Shown here piece after piece: positions 11,639-23,096 of a DNA stretch of 64,000 nt. The position numbers were made by a program, and so were the translations under genes. The DNA comes from Siderastrea radians (taxonomy: Eukaryota; Cnidaria; Anthozoa; Scleractinia; Rhizangiidae): positions 4,552,347-4,616,346 of the forward strand of contig OZ024894.1 of the NCBI GenBank assembly GCA_964017195.1. Reading direction: 5' to 3'. Positions within the stretch are counted from its first letter, which is position 1. Each line of letters starts with the position of its first letter. The notes under the pieces are model-generated. The model made no database searches. It was not told where the DNA came from and saw only the letters and a list, made by a program, of their open reading frames with translations.

Positions 11639-11881
11639 GAAGTGATGGACCAAAGATCAACTGGGATCGATATTTAACCTTTTCAACAGCAAAAAAATCT
11701 CAAATAACATTGTAAAATATGGAAAAACGAACAAAACTTACAGGAAAGAACATCTCGTTAAGTTCCATTTGAACTTAGTGAGAGGTTTCCTCATTTAAAG
11801 TTAGTGAAAAGTCAAATTTGAGTCATGTTAAAAAATGTGTTTTGATTGTGATCTTTGTTGTCAAAATGTGATAGAGTTAAA

Positions 11882-11887
11882 AATAAA
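11882..11887 (+). terminator. Polyadenylation signal AATAAA of gene A
   Basis: AATAAA lies about 245 bp after the stop codon within GATAGAGTTAAAAATAAAGA. The same block with AATAAA follows genes C (27874-27879) and D (52176-52181, minus), so it is conserved across the family. Confidence 0.6.
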
Positions 11888-12119
11888 GATGAAAAGTACT
11901 AGTTCCAGGTGCCAGATATTGCTTTTTCTACAGATTAGGAGAGTTAAATGCAAATGAGCGCCATTTTGCTGGCATATCCGGTTCCAGGCGCCCAGATACT
12001 TGTAAGGGAAAAACTGAGCAGTAAAAGGATTAGAGACTGGTGAGAGAAGACGAGGGAACGCCTTTGACCTTTTTAACGGACTCACTCCGGCCGTGTAAGT
12101 TGCTCAACTGTGCCACATC

Positions 12120-12566
12120 ATTCTATGTTGAAAGACTGTTCACTTCTTTTATTATAGCTTGTTTTGATTTGACTGATTAGAAAATAACCATTGGCTTATC
12201 AGTCTTACCACACATTTCTCTCTTTATTTTGTTCTATTTAAGTTTAAGATGTGCTGTTGGCTCCGATTTCAGTAGCACGTTTTTAATTCCTGGAGTTACT
12301 AAACATTGGAGAAGTTTTCACAGAGCTTTCTAGGAGTTAACTGGAGTATTGTGAGCACCCAAAGACTACTGAGATAAAACTCGAATCAACAGTTTATGGA
12401 CTTTGAAAAACCTATTGATGCATTGACGAAAACCTCAAAATAATGGTCCAGTTTTGTTTACACTATAGTAATGCAGTTTTAATTAGGCTATTTATGAAAA
12501 ATACCTTTGGCCACGGATACCGGTATAGAAGTAGATTATAACGTTCTGCGATTGTCTTCCAAAACT
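12120..12566. other. Non-coding spacer downstream of gene A
   Basis: Just past the end of the duplicated block (its last shared piece is GAAAGACTGTTCACT near 12129, also found after gene C at about 28111). No gene, RNA or repeat could be recognised. Confidence 0.5.
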
Positions 12567-13640
12567 CTTTAAGAGCTAGTCCACGAGAGGTTCAAAGATG
12601 TTTGGAAATGGTCAGAAACAACCCTATTTCAAACTTTGCCTGCTGAAAGCTAGTCATGAGCAAGTAATCAAATCCACATTCTTTTGTCTTCTAATGATAA
12701 TGTGGTCACGTGACAGGCAATTGAAATTGACCCCCTGGAAGCAATTTTGGCTCAAAAAATTTTCTAAAATTTACCGACTTTGCATGTCTCTTGTCAAAAC
12801 AAACGTTAGCCAATCATATATCAAATGATGTTTCTTTACTAAACTGACCTTCATCTTCATCTAATTTCTTTTAGACTCTTCTTATCAGCTGAGCAATAAT
12901 TCTCAACAGAGAGGGTGGTTTGGCAGATTTGAAAAAGTGCCAATTTTACCAAATTTCAAAGGAATTTTTCTCTATGTAGTAGACAAACTCTGTGGTTGAT
13001 CTGCATTTCCTAAAATGGTCAAAGGGTTGTATTTAAACATTATCGAAAAATCTTTGCGGGCAATTGAGATTTAAGGTTCAATATAGGTTATGCAAAATTG
13101 ACATTTTCCTAAAATAGACATATCTGCTGAGGGACAAATGGGTCACGTTAAATCAGCTTTTAACACTTAACAAATACATGAAAACTGCAAAAAAGGTAAA
13201 ATACAGGCTAACAAAGTACACGGTTATCAGATTTTGCACATAAACGTTTTGTGGCTATTGAAGTCGTTCCTTCCCCACCCCTCCCCTGACAGATTTTAGG
13301 TGAGTCAGTTGTGTATTATTTAACAATTCTAGCACAAGGTCATTTCAAGCTATTCGAATGGATTCATTTGGCTTGTCGGTTTTGTTTTCAATCATTCAGA
13401 ATCCAAAATAAAGTTATAGGCCACAAAAACAGACTGAAATGAGAGAGTTGAAGTCGACAGGTTGCGTTACTGTGCGTGACACAGAGAATTAGCGACATTC
13501 GTGCATGGATAACAACTTCTCGACGGCAGATTTACTATTTTACATAGGGAAAATGGCAACCGAATAAGTTGACATATTCCACGAGGTACAAAACTTTGGT
13601 ATACCAGCGTACACCTTACACATGGTGGAGGCTTAACGTT
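12567..13640 (+). repeat. Left arm of a ~1.1-kb inverted repeat
   Basis: From AGTCCACGAGAGGTTCAAAG to GGTGGAGGCTTAACG the sequence returns in reverse complement at 20798-21905 with modest divergence and small indels. No conserved ORF is seen in either arm; the 76-codon ORF at 12598 is not preserved in the partner. Arms and spacer could be one long-terminal-inverted-repeat transposon of ~9.3 kb, or a local inverted duplication. Confidence 0.75.
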
Positions 13641-16175
13641 TTTTTTTTTGTTTTTTTTGTTTTTTGTTTTTTGTTTTTTTTTTTTTACAAAATATTACTT
13701 ACTATACAAAGCTAAAACTATTTACAACAGAATACTTACAGTATGGTACCTATGCTACAAGATATTATTATTATATAAGATATTATTATAACTTAGCACG
13801 CGGTACAAACGTTAACAATGCTTACAAAATTTACGAGACATTTTAACAGACTAAAGCTACGATTACAGACTGATGCTATACACTACATATACATAATAAG
13901 GCTACATTACTTGTGCGATACTGCGATACTGAAATAAGCAAATGACAGAAAAAAAAAATTAACAAGACGGACAGCCAAACGAAAGGAGGCTCAAATACTT
14001 ATTTGTGATTTGGATTTATGTTTTTCAATTTCAAGGTGGCTTTTAAGTATAGCAAAAAAAGCTTCCCAGATATAATCCTCTTCTCTTCGTGACGCAGTAT
14101 AAATATAATATTTGGCGATGATTAAACAGAGGTTCAAACCAAGGCGACGAGGAAGATCTTGAGTGAATCCATAGATTATATTCTGTTCTGATAGGGTGAT
14201 AGAGTCTAAGTGCTTTCTGTTCCACCAGAGAGCAAACTGGGTCCAAAAGGTTTGTACAAAAGAGCATGTTACAAAAAGGTGTATCAAGGTTTGTTTCTCG
14301 TTGCAAAGATGGCATTTCTCGTGTTGAATAAGTGAGTCCCTAAAAAGAGTGGCATTAGTGGGTAAAATGTGATGGATAATCTTGAACTGTAAAATAGTGA
14401 GTCTGATGTCTTTAGTGACTTTAAAGGGAATGCTATACGTAAGTCGTATTGTTTCTTCATCGAAATTAGCCTGTGTCATCCTCTTTTCAGCCGTGGGTTT
14501 TTCAAATTTCATTTTTACGAACATCTGGCTCGCAACTTTGCAAGAAATTTTATTTAGTGATAACTTAGTTGTGCCGTGAATTAAAGAGTTTGTTATAAGT
14601 TCGCCTTTTCCTTTTAAATGATTGATCCATTTTTTAGGGATTGCGTGGCAAAGGCCATAATACTTTAAAAAGTTAGTCTTTATCTGAAACGTAGATGCAA
14701 AATCGTTAAAGGTTAAGAAAGAGTCCTCTTTGAAGATGTCACCGATTTTAGTGACACCAGCTTCATGCCACTGTTTATAGTAAACTGAGGATCCGTCAAT
14801 TGTAATGAACCTGTTATTCCATATGATTTCCTCTAGTATTTGCTCTTTGGATTCGGGAGTAGAAACAGTTAGTTTTTGCCATGCTTCTAAGGCTTCTTTG
14901 TAAAAGTTCAGCGGTATGTTTACTTTCAGAGACTTCATTTCATAGTTGTATTCAAAAAGAAATCGGCCGCCCACGTTGTTTAGGTATGCTAGAGGAATGT
15001 GACTCCAACTAGCGTTGTGCGGACTATCATTTAATCGCTTAATCCATGTGACTTTGAGAGAATTGTTAATGATATCAAAGTCAGGCATATTAAGACCTCC
15101 TTTCTCCTTTGGGCCTATCATAGCAGTATGCTTGATTTTCGCTGTTTTTCTCCAGATGAAAGATTTGATAGTCTGATTAACCGTTTTGACAAAAGAATGT
15201 GGAAACGATAGCATAGAAGTGTTGTAGATAAGTTTTGACAGCGCAAGAGTTTTTAGAATGGTTATACGACCGTATAACGAGAGGTTCCTTGGATACCATA
15301 TGTTTAGTAGATTTTTCATGGAAGTGAGCTTTTGTTCGAAATTTTTTTGATGGGAGACTTCGTCGCTATACGTGAAGTGAATTCCAAGTGCGAAAACTGG
15401 TTCCGATGGCCATGCAATGTCAAAGTGTTTAGTCTTTTTATTTCGATTCGCGCCTAACCACATTCCTTCAGTTTTGGTTGTGTTTATTTCGAGACCAGAA
15501 CACTTCTGGAAGGCGTGAAGCAATTTGAAGAGATTTTCAGCTGACTGAAGGTCAGCAACAAAGGCGGTTGTGTCGTCTGCGTATTGTGAAACTTTAAATT
15601 CTTTGTCAAAAACTATAATTCCATTAATGGTTTTGTCTTGTCGAATTGCATTAGCTAATATTTCTGCGCAAAGTACAAAAAGTGCGCCGGAAAGCGGGCA
15701 TCCCTGCCGTACGCCACGTTCGATTTTGAAGAACTCGGAGGCATATCCGTTGTTCATGACACAACTGGAACAGTTTGTGTAAAAGGTTTTAATCCATTGT
15801 TGAATTTCAGGACCGAAATTAAACGCTTCTAGTGTCTTGAATACGAAGTTCCAATCAAGTGTATCGAATGCTTTTTTAAAGTCAATAAATAATGCTATGC
15901 CAGGTATGTTTTCTGACTCTGTTACTTTCATAATATCTTGGATGAGCCTGATGTTTTGACCGATATAGCGACCTTTCACGTAACCAGTTTGATCTTCATT
16001 TATAAGTTTAGGGAGAACTGTAGCAATTCTATGAGCCATGGTTTTAGTTGCAATCTTATAATCAACATTAAGTAAAGTGAGAGGTCTCCAATTTTCAAGA
16101 TAGGATTTGTCTTTTTTCTTTTTCGGTATTACCTTGATGATCCCTTGCTTTTGGGTTATGTTGACGCCACGAGCA
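13641..16175 (-). mobile_element. 5'-truncated Tx1/L1-like LINE, minus strand
   Basis: The element carries an A-rich 3' tail on the minus strand (T-runs at 13641-13687), a ~300-bp 3' region and an uninterrupted reverse-transcriptase ORF. Homology seems to start near 16175, at a GIIKVIPKKKKD stretch. The endonuclease and any ORF1 are missing, so insertion was 5'-truncated. The tail sits exactly at the inner edge of the inverted-repeat arm (GGCTTAACG|T). The flanking target duplication could not be fixed by eye. Confidence 0.8.
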
Positions 16176-16360
16176 CGCTTTAATGTCTTCGTGCTACAAT
16201 ATATTAGCATAGTGATTTGTTCCGTCACATTTACCTGTTTACCGCGAGAAAATGTTGTCGAAATTTTAGAAGCAGAGACGAGGAGCAGTTTCCACCTAGA
16301 AAAAAAATTGCACCGGTTTTCAAAGGAATGAAAATTGTGGTAGGTATTTTCCACGGTCAC
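13991..16360 (-). CDS. LINE reverse transcriptase ORF (Tx1/L1 type), lacking endonuclease
   Basis: An open 789-codon frame. The first ~60 residues do not look like a LINE protein and probably derive from flanking DNA read in frame. From about residue 64 the order is standard: NWRPLTLLNVDYKI, a motif with DFKKAFDTLDW, GVRQGCPLSG, and the catalytic YADDTT. These are followed by the thumb/connection region and a C-terminal zinc-binding block CHLCNEKQTLIHLFVTC of the zf-RVT type. It copies RNA into DNA at the target site. All visible catalytic Asp residues are kept and there is no internal stop, which suggests a fairly recent insertion. Without its own endonuclease it is not an autonomous element. 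Confidence 0.85.
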   Translation of the reverse strand: MTVENTYHNFHSFENRCNFFSRWKLLLVSASKISTTFSRGKQVNVTEQITMLIYCSTKTLKRARGVNITQKQGIIKVIPKKKKDKSYLENWRPLTLLNVDYKIATKTMAHRIATVLPKLINEDQTGYVKGRYIGQNIRLIQDIMKVTESENIPGIALFIDFKKAFDTLDWNFVFKTLEAFNFGPEIQQWIKTFYTNCSSCVMNNGYASEFFKIERGVRQGCPLSGALFVLCAEILANAIRQDKTINGIIVFDKEFKVSQYADDTTAFVADLQSAENLFKLLHAFQKCSGLEINTTKTEGMWLGANRNKKTKHFDIAWPSEPVFALGIHFTYSDEVSHQKNFEQKLTSMKNLLNIWYPRNLSLYGRITILKTLALSKLIYNTSMLSFPHSFVKTVNQTIKSFIWRKTAKIKHTAMIGPKEKGGLNMPDFDIINNSLKVTWIKRLNDSPHNASWSHIPLAYLNNVGGRFLFEYNYEMKSLKVNIPLNFYKEALEAWQKLTVSTPESKEQILEEIIWNNRFITIDGSSVYYKQWHEAGVTKIGDIFKEDSFLTFNDFASTFQIKTNFLKYYGLCHAIPKKWINHLKGKGELITNSLIHGTTKLSLNKISCKVASQMFVKMKFEKPTAEKRMTQANFDEETIRLTYSIPFKVTKDIRLTILQFKIIHHILPTNATLFRDSLIQHEKCHLCNEKQTLIHLFVTCSFVQTFWTQFALWWNRKHLDSITLSEQNIIYGFTQDLPRRLGLNLCLIIAKYYIYTASRREEDYIWEAFFAILKSHLEIEKHKSKSQISI

Positions 16361-19300
16361 AGCTTTTTTTTTTTAGGGCAGACAACCCTATATATGGGAA
16401 TTAAATAATGAGGTTGATTTGCGGGCAGTGAGTAGGATCACTTGCGCCAAATACTCGGCATAAAATCACCGAATGGATTGATTAGAGTGCAGCAAAAGAT
16501 AGTTCTTCGTTCGTCCCTAAAACAAAATTATGGTTTTCCAAGTCAGGTGAGGCGACTAAATTTCACGGGCGTGCCGATAGTTTTCTATTTCCCTCAAACC
16601 GACCTCTCTGGACTCCGCAGTGTCGCCTTCTGCTTGTGGACAATCTCACTCAGCCTCTCCCCGGCTGAGGGACATTTTGTCGTCGAAACGCGGCTCGCAA
16701 TGATTCATGTGTGCACTTCAAAACCGCATACCAGGAAAGGCGAGTTTCGTATTTAAGAGGGATTTTCGACGGCTTGAAATAGGATCTGGAACCCATGAGA
16801 AAGAACAGAGGTATGCGCAAGACCCAAGAATACACCTTTGAAGTTGTAGGGCGATTCGTTTATTGTGATGGAATTTATCGAACCTCAAGTGAGGTGCAGT
16901 GTGAAATTGTTTCCTGCCTTTAATTAATTCTAAACGTTCAGTAAACATGAAAAATATAAACCTCAATTTCTCGCCCAAAAAGCTTCAAACCAGCCCAGGA
17001 AGCCCTCCAATAATGACCAATACAACAATGAAATAAGACAAATCTTTTTTATTTCGACTTCTTTCTGATTTGTGGCAATTTGAGACGTTTTGTATCGTTT
17101 CCATACAAACTCTAAAATGTTGCCAATGTCATTATTATGCATAGTGTGCTGATGTCATTATTATGCATAGCGTGGAAAAAACAGTCTAATTTATACGCAG
17201 CTCTCAACCTTAGCTTGGGCTGCCTATGAGGATACTAGTAATCAGACATAATAACGAGCGGATCCGTTCGGATAGTTCGCAGTTGTTTCCTAGATGTTAC
17301 TACTATTTTGCCTCCGCTGCCTTTGTTGTTCAGTGTATATCAGTGGGTTATCAGGAGCAGGATGTGGTTGCATGATAGAGAACGTCACCATTAAATGGGT
17401 AACAGGCAGCTCAAAATTAAAGAATAACGGGGAAACCACGAGTGACGAGTTTAGAAAAAGTTGTCTCGCATTTAAAAAGGAATATGCTATCATAACTCTG
17501 GGAAATCGTGTTTTTTTTTTTCGTAATAATAGAGTGAATGTAGAATTACTGTAAGAATACTTACATAATTAAAGAGAAACAGACGTTGGGCTTGTTTTTG
17601 CGTGTATTTAAGTTGTTTGAGTTTATTTAAAAACTTGAGATTGCAATTACACTTTCGTGTCAGAAATCATGCCAACATTGCACGTATGTAAACATTCTAC
17701 TAATTGAATTATGAAAATCAATTTTAAAATAGCATTTCGTGCCAGGAAAAGCTCACGAATTAGATCGTTCTAAAAGGCTAAGCGAAAGAAAACACAAACC
17801 ATTTCTGCAGCTAAATGTGAAGGATTTCAAGAATCCTTCTGGTGATACTCAATGAACAAACATCATTTGGGAAGTTCAGAATAACGAGTTAAATCGTCAG
17901 ATCAATGTCATAACCGCGAATACATTCAATTGTGGGGACTACGAAATTAAACTGACATGAACTACAGAAACCAAAAACGGTCGATTCTGGAGAGCTCGAT
18001 AACGGGAAAGAGTCAGGACTCTTCTGGCAATGATGCATGGAATATTTTAAAATTTATTAAATACGCGGGTACGGGGGAAATCCTGACTGGCCGATAATTC
18101 CGAGCAACACATATATAAGCTCAAAGTAAACGACATAAAACTCAAACCGAAGGCTGTAAATAAACCCTTGAACATCTGTAAGATCATGATGTGGATGATT
18201 TTTGATAGTTTATAACTTAAACCCGTACCAAATGCAAACGTACACAATCGCCTTTGGTGGTCGGACTTCATTTATTAATTATGACCAATTATCTCCTCCA
18301 GTCAACTTGTGCATAAAGAAATGTTTGCACTTGTAGATCAGAAACATCAACACACAAAGACTGCTTTGCAATCTTTTCGACAGCCAGTAAACTTAACAAC
18401 CAATTTCTTTCCTCGTCCAGCTGTTCCTAACGCGCTGGCGAACGCCAACCTAAACTGAAGACCAACGAGTCCTAACACGCACCTGAGTAAACATTTTCTT
18501 CCGATTCCTACCTGCGCTGTCTTTGCAAATCAAAATCTACGGTATTTTCGAGGATCCAAACACTCCGATTAATTCTTCATCCACAGAGACAGCGCAAACC
18601 TTGGTTAAGAGCCCGTCAAAACTTGGCTATTTATACACTTCGAAGGACTCTACTTTGAATGGCTGTGTGGGCCTGTTGCCTAGTTAACGTAACTCCACAC
18701 GACGCCAGGACAGCCCCAATAGTTCTCAGTTGCTATAGCAACTGCGAACTAATAATGATACTTGTTTCACGTAATCAATAAATTACCTGTCGGAACTGAT
18801 TTGATCTCAAATTATTAAGGCCGCAAGTTGAATTTTAGAATAAATTAGAATTGAACCAATGGACTAAAAAAAGTAAACGAACTAATTTAGATGATCTAAA
18901 ATTGGGCCCAAAAGCGAGTATTTGTTGCTCCCGATTCTTCCGCCCATCAGAAAATTCTTCACGTATGGCGCATGCAAATACTACAAATCTGAGTACTTAC
19001 CTCAGCGTTAGGATAAACACCGTCACCTGCAATCTACGAACCTGTTTGAAGACGCCTATTTGCTACCAAACACTGAAATGTTTCGAATCTCAACTGCAGA
19101 TAAATGTTAAAGAGCTTTACATTACATTATCTCGGGGTGAGGTTGATTTCGTTTCACGTGGACACTACGTCATGTAAATTACAGTCCAAACGTAACAGGA
19201 CAATTTTCAATTCAGTTGAGCTTTTTTCTTTCAATTGCTGGAACTATTTTGACACCCCCCCCCCCCTCCCCCACAACAACAAATGCGATGACAAAGAAGG

Positions 19301-19985
19301 TGGACGTCAAGGCAGGGGCTTAACACTAATAACCTTATGGGAGGCCTTTACATTAGATTTAGAAACATAAAAAAAGATGATCTGCGTGAACTGTACAGGG
19401 TACTTGAGGTAACTAATGAGGAAAGCAAACTGCAGATTCCTTGCAACTGCGATGTTAAGTTTAGCGATACTATGTAAAGGAGTGTGCCCGTACGGCTTAA
19501 TGTAGGGAGAAATGGACAAACATTAAAGGCTTTGGGAGGAACTGGCACGAGGTTAACAAAGATGTTTGTATGGGAGTCCGTTGTTTAGGTTGTACGCGAA
19601 AACAGGTATGCGCCGCCGAAAAGGGTAAGGTGTTTTTCTTAGCTACCTTTGTCTGAAAATTTATCCGGATTTGGGGTCCTGCCTTTAGAACTGAAGTTGG
19701 GTATGGTTTGGGTGTAACTTTAGAGGGCATAAACAAAGTTATCTGATGTATAAAAAAAGATAGAGAATTAACCAAAAAGTACCATTTGATATGATATAGC
19801 GTGATTTGCCGCTTTTGATACGCAAACAGTTAACCAAGGTCAGGATTAATAATTTCAGTAGGGTCAGGACTTCGACGACCGGCAGCACAACTCTACTCAA
19901 ACTTTTCAGACATATGGTATCTTAACTGAAAGAAGCATAAATTGCGGTCTTAAGTTAACTCGCAAATGACCTGTTCACAAAACGA
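16176..19985. other. Repeat-rich spacer without recognisable genes
   Basis: Holds a two-copy direct repeat GTCATTATTATGCATAG at about 17129 and 17155. A stretch at about 17228-17262 (GAGGATACTAGTAATCAGAC) is found inverted near 20560-20590, and a stretch at about 18700-18830 is found inverted near 20440-20560. There is a C-run at 19252-19266. The ORFs at 17294, 18851 and 19497 show no domain, signal or conserved neighbours. Imperfect inverted pairs suggest decayed DNA elements. Confidence 0.5.
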
Positions 19986-20115
19986 GGGCTTAATATGCAG
20001 CTCAGTTGGTAAGCATCACACCAGCAACGCGACGGCAATGTGACGACGTGGTTCAATTCCCCTTCAGGATGCGGGGAAGAGGTGGGCGTCTCTCCTCAGT
20101 GGACATTGCCTGGGG
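19986..20115 (+). repeat. tRNA-derived SINE head (decayed)
   Basis: GCAGCTCAGTTGGTAAGCATC resembles a tRNA D-arm/A-box and GTGGTTCAATTCC, about 40 bp on, resembles a B-box, in tRNA order. The intervening anticodon part does not fold as a real tRNA and no acceptor stem closes, so it is called a SINE or tRNA relic. Confidence 0.5.
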
Positions 20116-20797
20116 ATTGTTTCATTTTATACTGCAGCTGATAAGCATTTGCGATTTGGTTTCTTCAGTGTCAGATTGGTAACGCAAATCATCCCTTTTA
20201 CCTATGTGTTTCTAAATCTAAAGTAAAGGCCTAACATATTGTTCATTAGCATATAGCCCACGCCTTGACGTTCACTTCTTTTTACTGCCATTTGTTCCAG
20301 GGGAAAAGCTATGTTTTTTTTTTATGAATCAGCAAACTGCTCAGCAAAGTTTGCTTCTGTTTTATGCATGAATAAGTTCTTAAGGAAAGAGGAACCCGGA
20401 GAAATTGGTACTCGCTTTTGAGCCACACTTTAGATGGTCCAAAGCAGTTTGTTTACTTTTAAACCCACTTGTATAGTTCTAATAATTTGAGGTCGATTAA
20501 CTGGCAAAATCAGTTCCAACAGGTTATTTTTTGATTACGTGAAACAAGTACCATTATTATTATGTCTGGTTACTGGTATCCTCGGACGACATTCAGCCAA
20601 AACCCTTTACTCCCTAAACAAAGTATTCTGGAGACAAAACACTGCTGAAATAGTGTTTCTGCCTCAATTCTTGAGGTTTTATAGAATGTAAGCTACATTT
20701 GGTTACCTACCAACTACAACAAATGAAATCGGTTGAGACACTGACAGAGACAAATCGCAACGTCGGGATAACAGTTGTTTATAAACTGCAAAACGTT

Positions 20798-21905
20798 AAG
20801 CCTCCATCATGTGTAAGGTGTACGCTGATATATCAAATTCTTGTCCCTCGTGGAATATGTGAACCTATTTGGTAGTCATTTTCCCCAAGTAAAATAGTTA
20901 ATCTGCCGTCGAGAAGTTGTTATCCATGCACGAATGTCGCTTCTCTGTGTCACGCACAGTAACGCAACCTGTCGACTTCAATTGTCTCTTTTTAGTCGGT
21001 TTTTATGGCCTATAACTTTATTTTGGATACTAAGTGATTGAAAACAAAACCGACAAGCCAAATGAATCCATTTGAATAGCTTGAAATGACCTTGTGCTAG
21101 AATTTTAAATAATACACAACTGACTCACCTAAAATCTGTCAGGGGAGGGGTGGGGAAGGAACGACTTCAATAGCCACAAAACGTTTATGTGCAAAATCCG
21201 CGGCAGTGAAATAATTCAAACGATAACCGTGTACTTTGTTAGCCTGTATTTTACCTTTTTTGCAGTTTTCATGTATTTGTTAAGTGTTAAAAGCTGATTT
21301 AACGTGACCCATTTGCCCCTCAGCAGATATGTCTATTTTAGGAAAAAGTCAATTTTGCATAACCTATATTGAACCTTAAATCTCAATTGCCCGCAAAGAT
21401 TTTTCGATAATGTTTAAATACAACCCTTTGACTCTTTTAGGAAATGTAGATCAACCACAGAGTTTGTCTACTACATAGAGAAAAATTCCTTTGAAATTTG
21501 GTAAAATTGGCACTTTTTCAAATCTGCCAAACCACCCTCCCTGTTGAAAATTATTGCTCAGCTGATAAGAAGAGTCTAAAAGAAATAGTTATTTAGTATT
21601 TTTATGAAGATGAAGGCCAGTTTAGTAAAGAAACATCATTTGACATATGATTGGCCAACGTTTGTTTTGACGAGAGACGGCATGCAAAGTTGGTAAATTT
21701 TAGAAAATTGTTTGAGCCAAAATTGCTTTCATGGGGGTTCAAATTTTAATTGCCTGTCACGTGACCACATTATTATTATTAGAAGACAAAATAATGTCGA
21801 TTTGATTACTTCCTCATGACTAGCTTTCAGCAGGCAAAGTTTGAGATAGGGTTGTTTATGACCATTTCCAAAAATCTTTGAACCTCTCGTGGACTGGATC
21901 TTAAA
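20798..21905 (-). repeat. Right arm of the ~1.1-kb inverted repeat
   Basis: Reverse complement of 12567-13640: CGTTAAGCCTCCATCATGTG at the inner end and CCTCTCGTGGACTGGATC at the outer end. Contains no conserved coding frame. The inner neighbour (20116-20797) carries the inverted partners noted for 17.2 and 18.8 kb and otherwise nothing recognisable. Confidence 0.75.
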
Positions 21906-22640
21906 CACTTATTATGGTTTCCACTCCTTGCGAAAATCACTTGAGAGTTAATTTCCCCTTGATGTTCCAAGAGAGTTATGGTTGAGTGGATGTAGGAAGG
22001 GCTGTTGTCCCTTAGCATGAAGTCATTAGTGACTGTATTAGTAATGCTAGTCTCGCGGCGTGAAAAGAAAAGCATTGCTTGGTGTCAATGTCTAGCAAAA
22101 ATATCTCAAGACGAATTGAGTTTTAAAAAAACAAACAAACAAAAAACACTAACAACAACAACAACAAAACAACTTCAGCCATAAACAAGTGCAGCTACAA
22201 AGTAGATAAGTCCGCTTCAAAGTGGTCATTCTGATAGTGAATCACGGTGTAAAATCATTCCCAAACTACATGACACGCCACTTTACTCCAAACGCTTTTT
22301 CAGTAATAAGAACAGGCATCTCTAGAGTCATGAAGAATGAGGTCAATCCAGCTTTTTGACGTTGTCACTGCCTCCGTCCTTTATGTGCAGCCCTCTGTTT
22401 GTTACAATATGTTCATTAATGTCACATAATTTCATTGGAGTCACGTATTCCCAAAACAGCAGATGAACAGTAAATTGAAAAAAAATACAAGTTTATAAGA
22501 GTTTAAGTTTTACAAGACATGTTTCGATATACTTATGTCATCTTCAGTTGCAAATGTTCGTTAAAATTTGAATTTAGATCATACAAAGAAAGGCCATAAA
22601 AGTTTCAGATTACAATAATTACAATGTTCTAAGAATAGCA
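21906..22640. other. Spacer with (AAC)n and a Penelope-like end motif
   Basis: An AAC/AAAC-rich simple repeat spans 22125-22175. At about 22500-22555, on the minus strand, CTGAAGATGACATAAG is followed shortly by CGAAACATGTC, the wording commonly seen at ends of Penelope-like elements. No gene is supported. Confidence 0.4.
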
Positions 22641-23096
22641 AAGGAAGAAAGGTAAACATAATGGCAGACAAAAACAAAGATGGCTAAATTGAAAGGGATA
22701 AACCCACTTGCTTTTGACTGTTGGTTTAGAATATTAGCTTCTCCCATTCAAAGATCAAATATTCATATTCATAATCGTCAAATGTTTTAAATTATTTCTT
22801 TCTGTTATGGTTGTATTTCTCTTCAGATTACTATAATAGCTCTCTTTTCTTGCATCAATTAGTTAAAAAAAGGAAATAAACTTCAAGTTCCATTTTTAAA
22901 AACCAAACTTCGACTCAGTTATGTAAATATCGACGTTAGCGATAGCCAATAGAATAATAAATGAACATCTGGCCTTTAGCAGCTAATATCGTAACGACAT
23001 GCAAGTTCAACTTATCACAGTAACTTGAAATAATATTTCAGGTTGCCATGATGAAGACACCGTGTCGTGGAAAAGTAGAATCGACCCAGCTTTAGG

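Noticed and set aside
17294..17554. 86-codon Cys-rich ORF (+)
   Set aside because: No signal, domain, splice context or conserved copy; overlaps an equally long ORF on the other strand.
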